A DNA stretch of 64,000 bases from Mortierella sp. BCC40632 (taxonomy: Eukaryota > Mortierellomycota > Mortierellomycetes > Mortierellales > Mortierellaceae), in assembly GCA_011634665.1 (NCBI GenBank), contig WAEK01000007.1, positions 766,001 through 830,000 of the forward strand. The letters are read 5' to 3'. Positions 49,131-60,149 of this stretch are shown here, piece after piece. The translations under genes were made by a program, and so were the position numbers. Within the stretch, counting starts at the first letter, position 1. Every line of letters starts with the position of its first letter. The notes under the pieces are model-generated. The model did no database searches, was not told the DNA's origin, and saw nothing but the letters and a program-made list of their open reading frames with translations.

Positions 49131-50048
49131 GTTGTGCAACTCCTCTTCTCCTTCTCCCTTCCTCCTCCTCTCTTCCCACTGTCCCTTTTTGGCATGTGGA
49201 CCAGAGCCGTCACTGTCGTGTCCACACTGGGCTGAACGGGTAGGGCTTGAGGGTCTCTCTTCCCCCTTTCTCACCCACCCTGAACCTGCTGCCTTCTTCC
49301 GCCCAAAGTCTGCCGTGAGCATTGCTCCGTCTCCTTCAGGGCGAATCTTGCGTATTCCTATTCTCTCCTCCTCCCCACCCCTTCTTCTTTTTCTTTCTTT
49401 CTTTTCCACACTTTCCTTCTCTTCCTTCTCTTCCTGTCTATTACCTTCCCTTGTCCTCATCCGCAGCCTGCGTGCTTCATTGACCACTGGTACTACTACT
49501 TTACTCTTTGTCTATCCACGAGTACTATCACTTTACTCTTGGTCTGTCCACGAGTAATATTGTTTTTAACTCTCTCGAATCACAAAGTCATCAATACCGC
49601 ACCTACTCTGCCCTTGCCCTGCTCCCCTCTCCGAGCCTTGTCTTCACCCAGGTCTTTTGTATTGGGGCAGCCAGTCCACCACCACCACACCACCACCACA
49701 CCACCACCGCTACCACATAACAGCGCTTTGTTGTCCCAACGGCACCTCCTTCACCCACAAAGGACAGAAGAAAAACCACAAGCAATACAGGAACACTTCT
49801 GTGCAACGCAAAGATCGTCTTTATTTAACTCTCTGCTTTTTTATTTTTTTATTTTTTCTTTTTTTCTTTTTTCTTTTTTTTCTCTCCTTCTCTCGCTCCT
49901 CGCCCGCCCTCTCACCAACCACTCACTCCTCAAATCTGTCGGGACTTCCTGTACCTGCCCGTCCAACCCAACGCCTTTTTTCATCCTCCACTTCTACTCT
50001 TCTACCACACTGGGTTGTGCACCCGTTCCAGAACCCGCACTCAACATT

Positions 50049-50648
50049 ATGACCGCCACGACCTGCACCAACGATAGTCTCCCTTCACCCGCATCCTCGA
50101 TCACGAACCTCGACATCATCACCTCGCCGATCCCTGAGGGCGCTCTGACAGAGGAAGCCCGTGCACAACTCGAGGGCGAGCTTGACTTGATCCGTCGGAC
50201 CTCGACCGAGTCCCAGGTCGCATACAATACCGCCCACGCGTCAATCCCATCCTTTCAGCAGCTCGTTCTCAGCACCCATGCTCAGGTAGCGGCCGCCAAG
50301 CAGGCCGTCCAGCAAGCGCGTGGGGTCGGAACCTCAGCATCCACATCATCACCCAGTTCGTCACGGTCAACGTCCAACTCGTCGTCAACATCCAATGCAT
50401 CCTCACCACCATCGCCATCCTCGCCTTTGGATAGCCGGACAAACCAAGACGGAAGTGAAGTCATTGGAACAGAAGAACAAGACCAATTGGTTCATAGATT
50501 GGAGCAGGAGCACATTGACCTTGGTTTGAAGTTGTCCCAGGCGCTACGGGACAAGGCCGAGGCCGAGGAAACGAAGAAGAGGCTAAGCGACTACATGATT
50601 CGGGCCAAGGCAAGGATCAAGGAAATCGAGCAAAAGCTCAGCGAGTGA
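50049..50648 (+). CDS. Small coiled-coil protein, unknown function
   Basis: 199-aa frame from ATG 50049. The same frame is open upstream to 49539, but that part is low-complexity Ser/Thr/His/Phe translated from pyrimidine repeats, so the later ATG is preferred. Layout: a short Thr/Ser start; a first helix (residues about 35-98, EEARAQLEGELDLIRR ... AAAKQAVQQARG); a Ser/Thr/Pro linker of about 45 residues; and a second coiled coil (about 140-199, VHRLEQEHIDLGLKLSQALR ... ARIKEIEQKLSE) with clear heptads. Codon use shifts from repeat-like to balanced at 50049, which supports the start. No domain is recognised; two helices joined by a flexible linker suggest a structural or adaptor role. The 3' flank has an A run and (CAGA)n. 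Confidence 0.65.
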   Translation: MTATTCTNDSLPSPASSITNLDIITSPIPEGALTEEARAQLEGELDLIRRTSTESQVAYNTAHASIPSFQQLVLSTHAQVAAAKQAVQQARGVGTSASTSSPSSSRSTSNSSSTSNASSPPSPSSPLDSRTNQDGSEVIGTEEQDQLVHRLEQEHIDLGLKLSQALRDKAEAEETKKRLSDYMIRAKARIKEIEQKLSE

Positions 50649-50706
50649 ACCAGAACCCGGCCTTTTATTTGTCGCATGGAGCCGAGCAATGGAAAGCAAT
50701 CGAAGT

Positions 50707-50708
<2 letters not shown>

Positions 50709-50771
<63 letters not shown>
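50709..50771. repeat. 32-nt A run followed by (CAGA)n
   Basis: Directly downstream of the coiled-coil gene stop (about 60 nt), hence probably in its 3' UTR or at its 3' end. Confidence 0.93.
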
Positions 50772-50772
<1 letters not shown>

Positions 50773-51841
50773 GAGACAAACAGAACAAGAAAAATGGAAG
50801 CGAAATATGGGACACATGGGGGATGGATGGACGAATGAGCGACCGTGGCCAAATGAAAAGGAGATGGACAATGGATCAGGACAGGAATGCAGCACGAATA
50901 GCTCATGATACTGGGAATTGTTCTCTCTTTCACTCACTCACTCACTCACTCACTCACTCACCCATCGAAGCAGGCCCGACAACTCGGTCGCAACACGCGG
51001 AGCAAAAAGGTTCCCCAATTGGGAACTCGTCACTGGAGTTTTTAGTCGCCACCCTTCTCTCTCTCTCCGCCCGCAACCTTCGGGACGCAAGACACCCACG
51101 GCCTGGAGACAACGCGACTCAGAATCCGATGGTTGCGGACGGAGGAGGACACCACACACCTCATCATGTCTTTCTGAACCACCGTCTTTTTTCCCCACAC
51201 ATCTACATCCACTCCTTCCCCCCAATCCGCTTTCGCCATACCACGCTCAAAGACCGGACGTTTCTTGTGTACGACCATTCCGCCGATGCCCCTTTTCTTT
51301 TCCTTTCTGTTGGTTTTTTTTTTTTTTTTTTCCTTCTTTCTTTCTTCGTATCCCGCTCAGCGTCAGTCCCTAGGCCTGTCAATTCTATTACTACTTTTTT
51401 TTTTATCCACCTGTCCTAATAACTATCCTTTTTCTCTCTTCACTTATACCCTCCTTTCACTGCAACAGCTCGGTATCGTTTCAGCGCGTAACCGGGAGTT
51501 TCAAAAAAAAAAAAAAAAAAAAAAAAGAAAAATACGACCCGCGGACCTGCGTCGGAATCGCTCCGCCTGTAAATCCGCCATTCTCCTTAGTTAGTTCCTA
51601 TTATTAATACGTGCGCATCCATTCTTTGCTATATTTTTTTTTTTTATTTTATTTCTGCACTCGTTAAGAGCGATTCTCTCTCTCTCTCTCTCTTTTTTTG
51701 CATGAACAGCCCTGGCCATGCGACTCTTTCATGACAGGCTGAGCAGGGCAATTCATCTCTTTTTTTTTTTTTTTTTTTTTTGTTTAGTTTGTTTCTCTCT
51801 TTCCCCCCTTCTTTATTGCATGCTCCATATCCCAATTCCAA

Positions 51842-51875
<34 letters not shown>

Positions 51876-53559
51876 CGACCTTCGTTGTCATCGTCATCCT
51901 GCGCAACAATGGGCGGCTCAGAGTCAACAAAGCGGCAGTATGGGAAAACAGAGCCAATAGCCTCAGCATCATCAATGAAAAACGGCAAGGAGCAAGGGCA
52001 ACGGAGTAAGCGAGGACGAGGGCACCAAGCTACGGTCAGAGTGCATACTGCAACACCCTGATTTAGACGCATCCAACCGCTATCTCTCTCTCTCTCTCTC
52101 TTCTCTTCTCTCTCTCCCTTCTTCCGTTTGCCTATATCCGTCTATTTGCGCACCCCTTCCCTGCCGAGCCCAAGCCTTTGGTTCCAAATCGCAGGTCCTG
52201 CCAACCTTTTTGGAAGGATGTCTACTAGAGAAAGAGAGAAAGAGTAAGGTCGGTTTTTGCGATTGAATTGCGAAGCATGACCAAATGTGTCCCTCCGTCC
52301 CTCTTGTGCCGCGGGACACAAAGAAACCAGGGCAGGAAGGGTCAAGGATCGAGGCCCGAAGGCAAGGAAGAGCCGTCCCCCTCTTTCTTTATCTCTCTCT
52401 CTCTCTCTCTCTTTTTCTCTTTTTCTCTTTCTCTTTTTCTCTCTTCTTCTTCCTCTCTCTTCCCCCTATTCTTTCGCTCCTCTCGTTTTCGTTTTTTTTT
52501 TTTTTTTTTTTTTTTTCATGGACTTGCCTGACGACTGATGGGCTCCCTTGTTCCTTCTCCTTTTGCTCTCCTATTTGCAAAAAGAGAGAAAAACGAGTTC
52601 ACGCACTCTTTTTCCTTTGGATTGTCGATCCCTTCACACCAGATCACACAGCACGCACACGTTTGCTCCTGTGGATGGAGAAGGAGGGGGGAGGAGAAGG
52701 AAGAGGGGTCGAGGGGGGGAGACGGAGAGAGAAAGAGAGAGAGCAGGAGCAATGGAAAAAGTGATGCACGCTGCCATGCTCAAGACCCAAGACGAAGAAG
52801 ACGACGACGACCTTTCTTTCTTTCACTTTCTCATTTACAGTTGGCCCTCTTACCCCTTTCGTTTATAGCACTTTCTCTTTTTCTTTTTTTCTTTTTTTTT
52901 TTTTTTTTTGTATTTGCATGTCCCAATTGCTCCTTGCACTTTTTCTTTTTCTTTTTCTTTTCTCTTTCTTAGCGCTTTCAATTGTCATTTATGCATCTCC
53001 TTTTTTTTTTCTTGTACAAATCCTCTTCGTCCTTTGTCCCTTGTATCCTCCGCACACATCACACACACAGACAATTTTTTTTTTTTTTTTTTTTTTGCAT
53101 ATCAGCTCTCTCTTGTATTTCCTTCTCGCCCTTTTGCTTCTTTTAATGATGGAAGGGGAAAAAAAAAGGTTCCTTCCTTCTTTCCTTCCTATTTTTTGGT
53201 CTATGCCCCATCGTGCAGTCAATAAACATGCTTTTACTTTTTTTAATTGATAAAGGCTCCAAAATATATATATATATGTAAAAAATATCTCTTCATGCTT
53301 GCAACTGAGGCAGAGAAAGAGAGAAAGAAAGCCTAGGATAGCTGCAGAGTCGGAGAAACCCCCTCACTGTCAGGCCCAAGGTCGCTCTCTCGAGCCTTCG
53401 AGCAAAAAAAAAAAAAAAAAAAAAAAATAGTTGCTTTTTCTTCAGCTCTTGGCTTAACTTCTTCCGTCTTCCGTCTTTCATCTTCCTTGATCTTTTTTTT
53501 TTTTTTTTTTCTTTTTCCTTTCTCCTATGCAAATGACATTTGTAGCCTTTTAGTTCTTC

Positions 53560-53561
<2 letters not shown>

Positions 53562-53607
<46 letters not shown>
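53562..53607. repeat. (GA)n microsatellite
   Basis: About 22 GA units; a T run lies about 60 nt upstream (53491-53510). Confidence 0.95.
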
Positions 53608-53609
<2 letters not shown>

Positions 53610-53778
53610 CTAGAACCATCTTTTTCCCCCCTTTCCATTATTTACCAGATAGTATGCGCGTTTCTTTTTATTCAACTTGAGCAAAAATGCCTTCGAGCCG
53701 TTGTGGTCAGGAGACCTCAGGGAGGATGAATCGAATAGGCGACCTTTCTACCCCGCTCGTTAACGTGCACTCTTCTAT

Positions 53779-53871
53779 CCCTCCTCCTCCTCCTCCTCCT
53801 CCTCCTCCTCCTTCTCTTCTTCTTCTTCTTCTTCTTCTTCTTCTTCTTCTTCTTCTTCTCTTTCTTTTTCT
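53779..53871. repeat. (CCT)n(TTC)n compound trinucleotide tract
   Basis: About eight CCT units pass into about fourteen TTC/CTT units, about 90 nt of pure pyrimidine on the plus strand. Such mirror-like purine/pyrimidine tracts can form triplex (H-DNA). Confidence 0.93.
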
Positions 53872-54414
53872 CTTCCTCCTCCTCTCCTTCTTGTTTCTTC
53901 ATGTAGTAGGTCTAAGAAATGGTGTATTAAAAAAAAAAAAGTAATGTGAAAGCCGTCTCTCTCTCTCTCTCTCTCTCTCTCTTCCTTTTCCCTTTCTCTT
54001 TCTTACTTTCTTTGGGCTGAATGGCTTTTGAGGCATTTTGACAGGAAATAGGAGTTTTTTTTTAGTCAGTGTCGAGTTCATATCACACACCAGAAGGCCA
54101 GGACGTGCGTGTTTGCTAAAAAAAAAAAAAAGGCAGAGGGAGGAGATAAAGTAACAAAAACGAAAGAGCAGGGGAGAGAGGGAGAAAGAAGGAGGAGAGA
54201 GAAGGAGAAAGGGTGCGTGAGAGAGAGAGAGAGAGAAAGAGAGAGAAGGAGGGATAAAGAGAGTGTGAAAGAGAGTGTGAAAGAGAGTGTATGTGTGAGA
54301 AAGAGGGGGGGAAAGTGAGTGAGAGAAACAGAGAGCAAACAAGTGAGCGGGCGGAAAAATTCGCAAAGTATTGCTGGTGTCGACAATGGCTATGCCGAGT
54401 TAACAATTATGCCG

Positions 54415-54419
<5 letters not shown>

Positions 54420-54462
<43 letters not shown>
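54420..54462. repeat. (CT)n microsatellite
   Basis: About 20 CT units ending some 30 nt before the possible start codon of the orphan gene at 54491; a possible core promoter or leader element. Confidence 0.93.
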
Positions 54463-54464
<2 letters not shown>

Positions 54465-54490
54465 GTCCTGGCGTGTTTGCTTTTGCGAGA

Positions 54491-55039
54491 ATGTTGGGTG
54501 TTTCGTGCAAGTGCGTAGTTGAACTGAGGATTTCAAGGGATATCAAACAACAAGCAAGCAAACAAGCAGGTAACATCGACAGTAACGAGCTGTTCCAAGA
54601 CCTTGCAGAATTACTCTTTCCAGGGCAAAAAGTCGATGACCCAGGATTCAGGGACCCTTTGTATTTCTTTAAAGAATACACTCGATCAAGCCAAGGCGAG
54701 AACTGGGCGAAGCAGCTGAAAGTGACAGGTATGAATAACTCTTTCCTCCTTCGTCACTTCCTCGCCCTCGCCCTCCCACCTCAGCATGCCGTCACTGTCC
54801 GCCTTTCTTCCCCCATTTCCTTTGCTCTAGTCCTTAGTCTATGCGTCTGAAGATAAAATTTGAAAGGACAGAGTCGGCTACCATGATGTATGGTAATACT
54901 AGGTGACGAGGACTACCGTACGCTCGATGTGACATTAGTGCGTCTGCTCAGGGGGAAGACTCAATTGGCTGGAGGGAAGGATGGTTTGAGCTGTCGTCCT
55001 TTCCCCCTCCCCCCTTCTTCTTCCCCCCTCTTCAATTGA
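54491..55039 (+). CDS. Possible two-exon orphan gene (124 aa)
   Basis: Exon 1, 54491-54728, begins MLGVSCKCVVEL and runs through ELFQDLAELLFPGQKV and DPLYFFKEYTRSSQGENWAK to a clean donor (ACAG|GTATGA). Exon 2, 54903-55039, follows an acceptor (TACTAG|GTGACG), continues in the same phase with DEDYRTLDVTLVRLLRGK, and stops at 55037-55039. Both halves have balanced, non-repetitive amino-acid composition, unlike the surrounding repeats. An alternative is that exon 1 begins at 54570 after an acceptor (AAGCAG|GTAAC) with an earlier first exon upstream. No homolog is recognised. It could be a fragment of a larger or decayed gene. Confidence 0.4.
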
Positions 55040-55329
55040 CCCGGTTTACTGTCGCTTTTTGATGAAAATATTGCGAAGCGACAAAACATGCAAGAAAGGA
55101 AGAAAAGACCGGAATGACATTCTAGGTCTTATCGCATTCACCCAACTAATGCCAGAACATATCTGCATCTTGTGGAAGGGAGGACAAGGGTGTCTCCAGG
55201 GCGACAAAGAAGGAACAGGGGAAGATGAGGAGAGATCATGAAGAGGGAGGGGGAGGGGGAGAAGGAAAGGGAAGGGTATTTGCATTGTGACCAGCTTTCA
55301 GAGTGACCCGGACCAATATTTTCGGATGT

Positions 55330-55380
55330 GATGCTGCTGCTGTTGCTGCTACTGTTGTTGTTGTTGTTGTTGTTGTTGAT
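55330..55380. repeat. (TGC)n/(TGT)n trinucleotide tract
   Basis: Imperfect TGC/TGT units, on the minus strand CAG/CAA-like or AAC-like. Not in a supported frame. Confidence 0.85.
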
Positions 55381-58146
55381 GTTGCTGGTACAGGGTTCCT
55401 TTCCTGTATGCATGACCATGGTAGTGACCATTTCGTTTTCTCACCACCTTTAACGGTTTAGGGATGGGTCATCTGCCTTTTGGCTTCTCTGTTATCCTTG
55501 CGCACTATTTTTACCATGGTTAGAGTGAGGAAGCTCTTTACTCCAATATTTATGGTGCCTCGTGAGACTGTAGTTGACAGTTACGACTGACCTTTGCTTT
55601 ATCCTCATGGGCATGTTCTGGTCAGTTTTCGATCCTACTTGAATGACGAGGATGGGTAAATATCAATGGAGAGGGCCATTTGGGGTTCATAGCCTATGGA
55701 TAAACATTGACTGTGAGTATCTGGTTTAAGAAAGTGGAGAAAAAAAAACTGATCCTCTGTATTTCACGATTACTTTGAGAAGGAAAAGCGTAACGGATTT
55801 AGTATTATTTCGATACTGGGAGTTTACTCACGCGTCTGCTAGCTGCACACGACTGCGTTCGGTCAAGCTTGCATAATGTTTCTAAAAGGTCATGCCTAGT
55901 GTTCAATTCCCTCAACCTATCAAAGAGATTGCAGAGTCTCTGCGATTTTTTTTTCCACAAGGTCATACGGATTGGTTCAGTCGCAAGGGTTATGAAGGAT
56001 AAATGTGAGGTCAGTGTACTGATTGTAAACTAAAAGAGGGATGGGGATTAAATGAACGATCATACATATAAGATAGCAGTTCTTGGAAAGCTTGGTTCTT
56101 TTTAGACATATTCATTTTATTTAGACAATGATCCCCCCTCCACTCCAAAGTTCCAAGACTGGTAGAATCCCAAGCTAGGGAGAAAGAGAAGAGTTAAAAC
56201 ATCTCCAGAGAACGAGAATGCTTTTTTATTCGGATTTCTATCGGGGGGAAATGCTTCCATATTGTTTGCACGTGCCTTCAGGACTGGCCCATATTCGAGA
56301 GAGAGTTACTCCTTCTCGAGAGACTAGGAGTGAATTTCTAGTACTTTAAGTACTACTCTACCATGTGTAGAACTATAGATTGGAGCAAGTCGTAGTAAAC
56401 ATTACGAAAGTCAACTCTGACTATCCCTGAACAAGTCACACCAGTCAAAAAAAGATCAAATTGGTCAAGTATGGAAACAAATGATATGCTTTCCGAATCC
56501 AAAATGACCATGGCTAGAGGTGACCTTGAATCCAGCGGCTCTTTACTGCCCCTGCTGTCAATACTCATTAGATCAGAGTTGGGCTGATTATTTACACTCC
56601 TACCAAGCCCAATGGTCGCTTCTATTGGCGAGAAAGGAGATGGAATGACTCGGAAGGAGAAAGAAAAGACAATGAGCGAGGGTGAATACGAGAATGTCTA
56701 GCGAGCAAAGAAACTACAGCTAGGTTCTACAAGAGCATCCCAGTTGATTCATCTCGAGTTTAATTTGCTCCGCAACTTGAACCTTTGTATCCATCCCAAG
56801 TGTTTAGCATCGAATATCATTTAGCTACTTTCTTAATTGCAGATAACTTGGGTGATAGAGGTGTTTTCAAGACTATAAATTGTACGATGTTGCGCATGTC
56901 CTTTCGAAACTCGACAATGCAAAGGATGGTTATGATTAGGTGACTAAGAGTGAAGGATTGTAATGTTGAAATGAAAGTGAGTTGAAAGGAGGGAGAAAAG
57001 GATAAGTCGCCCAGAGTCTACTTCCAGGACAAGGAGCTCGATTGATCGTACTTGCACACAAAGGGATGTATCATGGGCTCCTTTTTTGAATAGAGAGCGG
57101 TAAAGAGAAAATGGGGATAACAAATGTCAACTTGGTGAGCATGCTCAAACCTCACTCAGAATGGCTCTTTTGGTTGGTGACCTAGGGCTCGTCACCTCCA
57201 TTTAGAGTGTCCAAGAATAACTACTACTAGTCTATCTAGTAGAGAGAGTGACTCTCGGTTCAGGGGTGTCTGTTCAAGTATAAGTCTCTTCTGGCTGGGA
57301 TGGAATGGGTTGTTTCTCTACTGAAGGATTCAATTGTTTTTTTTTTTTTCGGAGAGTAGCTAGTAGGCAAGCTCCCTAATAACCCCACAGCCTAGTTGGG
57401 CCATTCTATTGGATCTCGGACCGCCACATCCGATACAAGTCTCGTGAAAAAAAAAAAAAAAAAAAAGTACAAAAACTCTCCGTGCTCCTCCTGACAGTTG
57501 CTTCATTTCATAAGAAAGCAGAGGGAACCATGCACTACATTTTAGGAGTTTGGATTCTAGCTACAAAATCATAGTCACCCTTCATAGAAGAGCGATGAGC
57601 AGCTCTGTAGTAGCCTGGTGTTCTCAAGTGGGGTAGGGACTGAACCATACCCTTGTTCCAAGTCAGAGCCTTTAATAAAAGACGAGAGCTGGGCTAGTTT
57701 TTCTTGAATATCCAAAAGAGGCAGTTGACGGACCGGGCCAAATCCCATCCAGCAATACAAACTTAGGGGCAACAGCTGCACTCTCATCAAAGACCACCCA
57801 TAGACACATGCCCTCGCGCTGGAGAAGAGGAAAAGTTGTTCTTGACGCTAAGTCAAAGGGAATGCGATTCATAGAGTGGAGTGGTGGAGTGAGTCTTCTT
57901 CTTCCTCGGCCAGTCCCTTTCTTTTTGGCCTTGCCTTAGCACATGGATATTGAGAAGCGCGAGGGGAGCGAGAGAGGAACGGTTGGGAAGGTTATTCCAA
58001 TGTGGTTGAGGAATGATAGGGGATCACGACGGACGATAGGGCGGCAAGGGCAGTGTCAGAGTCAAAGACAATCCCCTTAGGGCAGCGATTACCTTGACTT
58101 TTCTGCAAGGTGCAATGCGAGCGTGTAGAGTCGGGGACCAAGGGGT

Positions 58147-58232
58147 GACCAGTCAGCCAGCTAGCCAGACAGCCAGACCAAGAGAACAGACAGCCAGATG
58201 GACAGCCAGATGGAAAGACAGACAGGCGGACA
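58147..58232. repeat. Imperfect CAGCCAGA / GACAGACAG repeat
   Basis: About ten degenerate units of CAGCCAGN and ACAGACAG over 85 nt. Intergenic. Confidence 0.8.
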
Positions 58233-60149
58233 GGTATTTTTGGCCATGATAGTGTGGCTTGGACAACCTCGTATAAATGGGCCCGCTTCTCTCGCAGAAG
58301 CGGGACAGCAGCTTTTTCTCTTTCTCTTCAGTGAACAAGCCTTCGGGGTGAAGAGGCCATCGTCTCCATCCTCTCTTCTCTTTCACTCTTTCTTCTCTTT
58401 CCTCCTTCTCTTTACTCCTGCTATCTATCTCTCCTTCTCTAGCTCGTTTTTTCCTTGCTCGGCATCTCTGTCACCTAGCATTGAGCCTTCTCAGTCTCTC
58501 CTTCTCTCTCTCTTCCTCTCTCTCACTCTCTTTCTTGTACTGATCACCACTAGTATCGTTCTTGTCTCTCACTTCTTTTTAGTCAACCCACCCACTCACC
58601 TATCCACCACACCCCATCGGCCTACTTTACCCACCTGTTGTCCCTGCATTGATTTCATATCTAATCCATCCCCTCCCCTTACCAACTCATTCCTCCACCG
58701 CCGGACCCTGCCCGAAAGGTGTTGCTCGTCATCAAGTGCGTGTGTGTATGTGAGAGTGAGAGAGAGTGGGGACTTCTGCTGTTTCTGTAACGTTGTGCAC
58801 ACGGATGACAGGGTTGGTTCTGTCGCTTGTTCTAGTATCCACATTGGCAGTCTTTTGACACATTCTTTTTTCGACATACTCCTTCTGGGTTTTCCAGGCT
58901 AGGTCATCCCCCCCTTCCCCTTCCTCACCTCACCCCTGGTACAACTCTTTTTCTGAGAACTGAGCCGTGATCTGGAGCGTCGTCTCAGAGCCGGATTTAC
59001 ACCGACTTGACTTCCTCAAGGCAGCGACTAAGCACTAGGACCCCCTGCCCCCATCCAACCCGAGAAACAAAGGCGAGACATCAACACCAACACTGGCCGC
59101 GACCATTGACCTTCTGCTGAGAAAAAAGAAAAAGAAACGAAAGAAAGAAGAAGCGGTGGAACGACTACAGCAGCCATCCAGTGTCAGAGGCAACAGGGTT
59201 CTATTTATTTGAGTCTCTGTCGTTCTATACTCAGTGTGCTCGAGGTTAACTTCCTTCCCTCTAGTTGTGAAGCCTGATGGATATTGACTCGAGAGATCGC
59301 GAGAAGGTAACAGGCAGCCGCATCGAATGAAGAGCATCGTGGGAGGAAGAGCGTGGCTTCGGAATGGGATCGGACAGGGATGAGGAGAAGAGGAGCGAGG
59401 AGGCAAAAGGATAAAAGGGGTGGAGAGTACGATTCTGGGATGGGCCAGCCTAAGGCCAGGTTGGGTCCCCGATGGCACAGGGCAGAGATGAACAAGGCAG
59501 GGGATGAGGATGAGGATGAGGAGAGGGGTTGGGGGGGGGGAGAGGTGACGACAGAACAGAAGGGGCGAAAGAGTAGAGAGAGAGAGAGAGAGAGAAAGAG
59601 AAAGAGAGAGAGAGACAGAAGATGATGCGCTGTGCGCCCGGAGGACAGAGACACAGACACAGACGCAGACTTGTAGTAGGATTGACCGCTTTCATGGGGT
59701 GAAAACCCCAGATGGTCTCCTTCTCTGCGCGTCCATCTCTCTCTCTCTCTCTGCTGTCGAGCTCCGTCTCCTTGGGCTGGGCTGTGGCCTTGCTGTCCCC
59801 GGGCACTTTAGTGCCTTGGTCCAGACAGAGAGCAACGCGTGGTCGTTGGCGCCTCATCATCCCTACCTACCTTTGAGTAGCGGACCTTTTGCCCGTTGCC
59901 CCGCCCAGTCAACGGGAGAGGAAGGGAAAGAAACAGTAGCAAGAGAGAGAAAAGAATCATAGAGTGGCACAGCCGTTCTGGCGTGTGTTTAGTGCGTCGT
60001 GTGTTTGTTCAAAAGTGCAGATGCGCATGGGGGTGGAAGGCCCAGACAATCGCTTTCCAGAAATCCGCCCGACCTGCATGATGTGTCTAACGTTCTCTTT
60101 TTTTCACCTTTTGTTGCCTTCATAGACAGCCGTCAGTCTTGTTGTGAGC

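Larger units (their letters stand above)
43664..50048. other. 6.4 kb gene-poor, pyrimidine-rich spacer
   Basis: Between the BIR1 start (minus) and the coiled-coil gene start (plus), so both promoters lie here. It is C/T-rich on the plus strand for long stretches (49140-49460 and 49560-50000), with GC content above the rest. Long open frames are present on both strands (for example minus 44028-44495 and 45175-45745) but translate to Ser/Arg/Leu-rich sequence without domains. I regard them as chance frames in skewed sequence. It may hold 5' leader exons or non-coding transcripts. Confidence 0.5.
50649..54490. other. Gene-poor, most microsatellite-dense stretch of the window
   Basis: Contains more than ten A/T runs of 15-35 nt, several CT/GA tracts, (CAGA)n, (CTCA)n at about 50930-50960 and (CCT)n(TTC)n. 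Long open frames here are translations of repeats. One short frame, plus 51909-52061, begins MGGSESTKR (a possible N-myristoylation start) and contains a consensus donor (CGGA|GTAAGC at about 52005). It may be a first exon but has no visible partner. Confidence 0.5.
55040..60149. other. Intergenic, 5.1 kb, without a supported gene
   Basis: Mixed sequence. 55040-57900 is AT-balanced with stops in all frames. The best short frames are minus 56353-56568 (71 aa, ending VYYDLLQSIVLHMVE) and minus 57575-57872 in two overlapping frames; they look like relics. 57900-60149 is GC-richer, with GA/CT tracts and a CAGCCAGA-type repeat, and probably contains the promoter and leader of the FCP1-like gene. 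Confidence 0.45.

Noticed and set aside
48858..49487. 209-aa minus-strand frame and its 209-aa plus-strand counterpart (48928-49557)
   Set aside because: Both strands are open over a purine/pyrimidine-skewed region, and neither shows a domain, so neither can be preferred.
49539..50048. Upstream in-frame extension of the coiled-coil gene
   Set aside because: His/Pro/Phe/Leu-rich translation of CAC and TTTTC repeats; composition changes abruptly at the ATG 50049.
50741..50771. (CAGA)n resembling a regular spaced array
   Set aside because: A tetranucleotide microsatellite without spacers; not a CRISPR, and the host is a eukaryote.
50676..51419. 247-aa plus-strand frame after the coiled-coil gene
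   Set aside because: Begins in an A run and (CAGA)n and continues through CT repeats; it is a translation of microsatellites.
53717..53902. Lys/Arg-rich minus-strand frame
   Set aside because: Entirely a translation of the (CCT)n(TTC)n tract.
55895..55925. A GTTCAATTCC string resembling a tRNA B box
   Set aside because: The flanking bases do not form a T stem, and no A box or acceptor stem is found at the right distance.
57575..57872. Two overlapping minus-strand frames (66 and 71 aa)
   Set aside because: Neither has recognisable motifs or splice partners; at best a relic.
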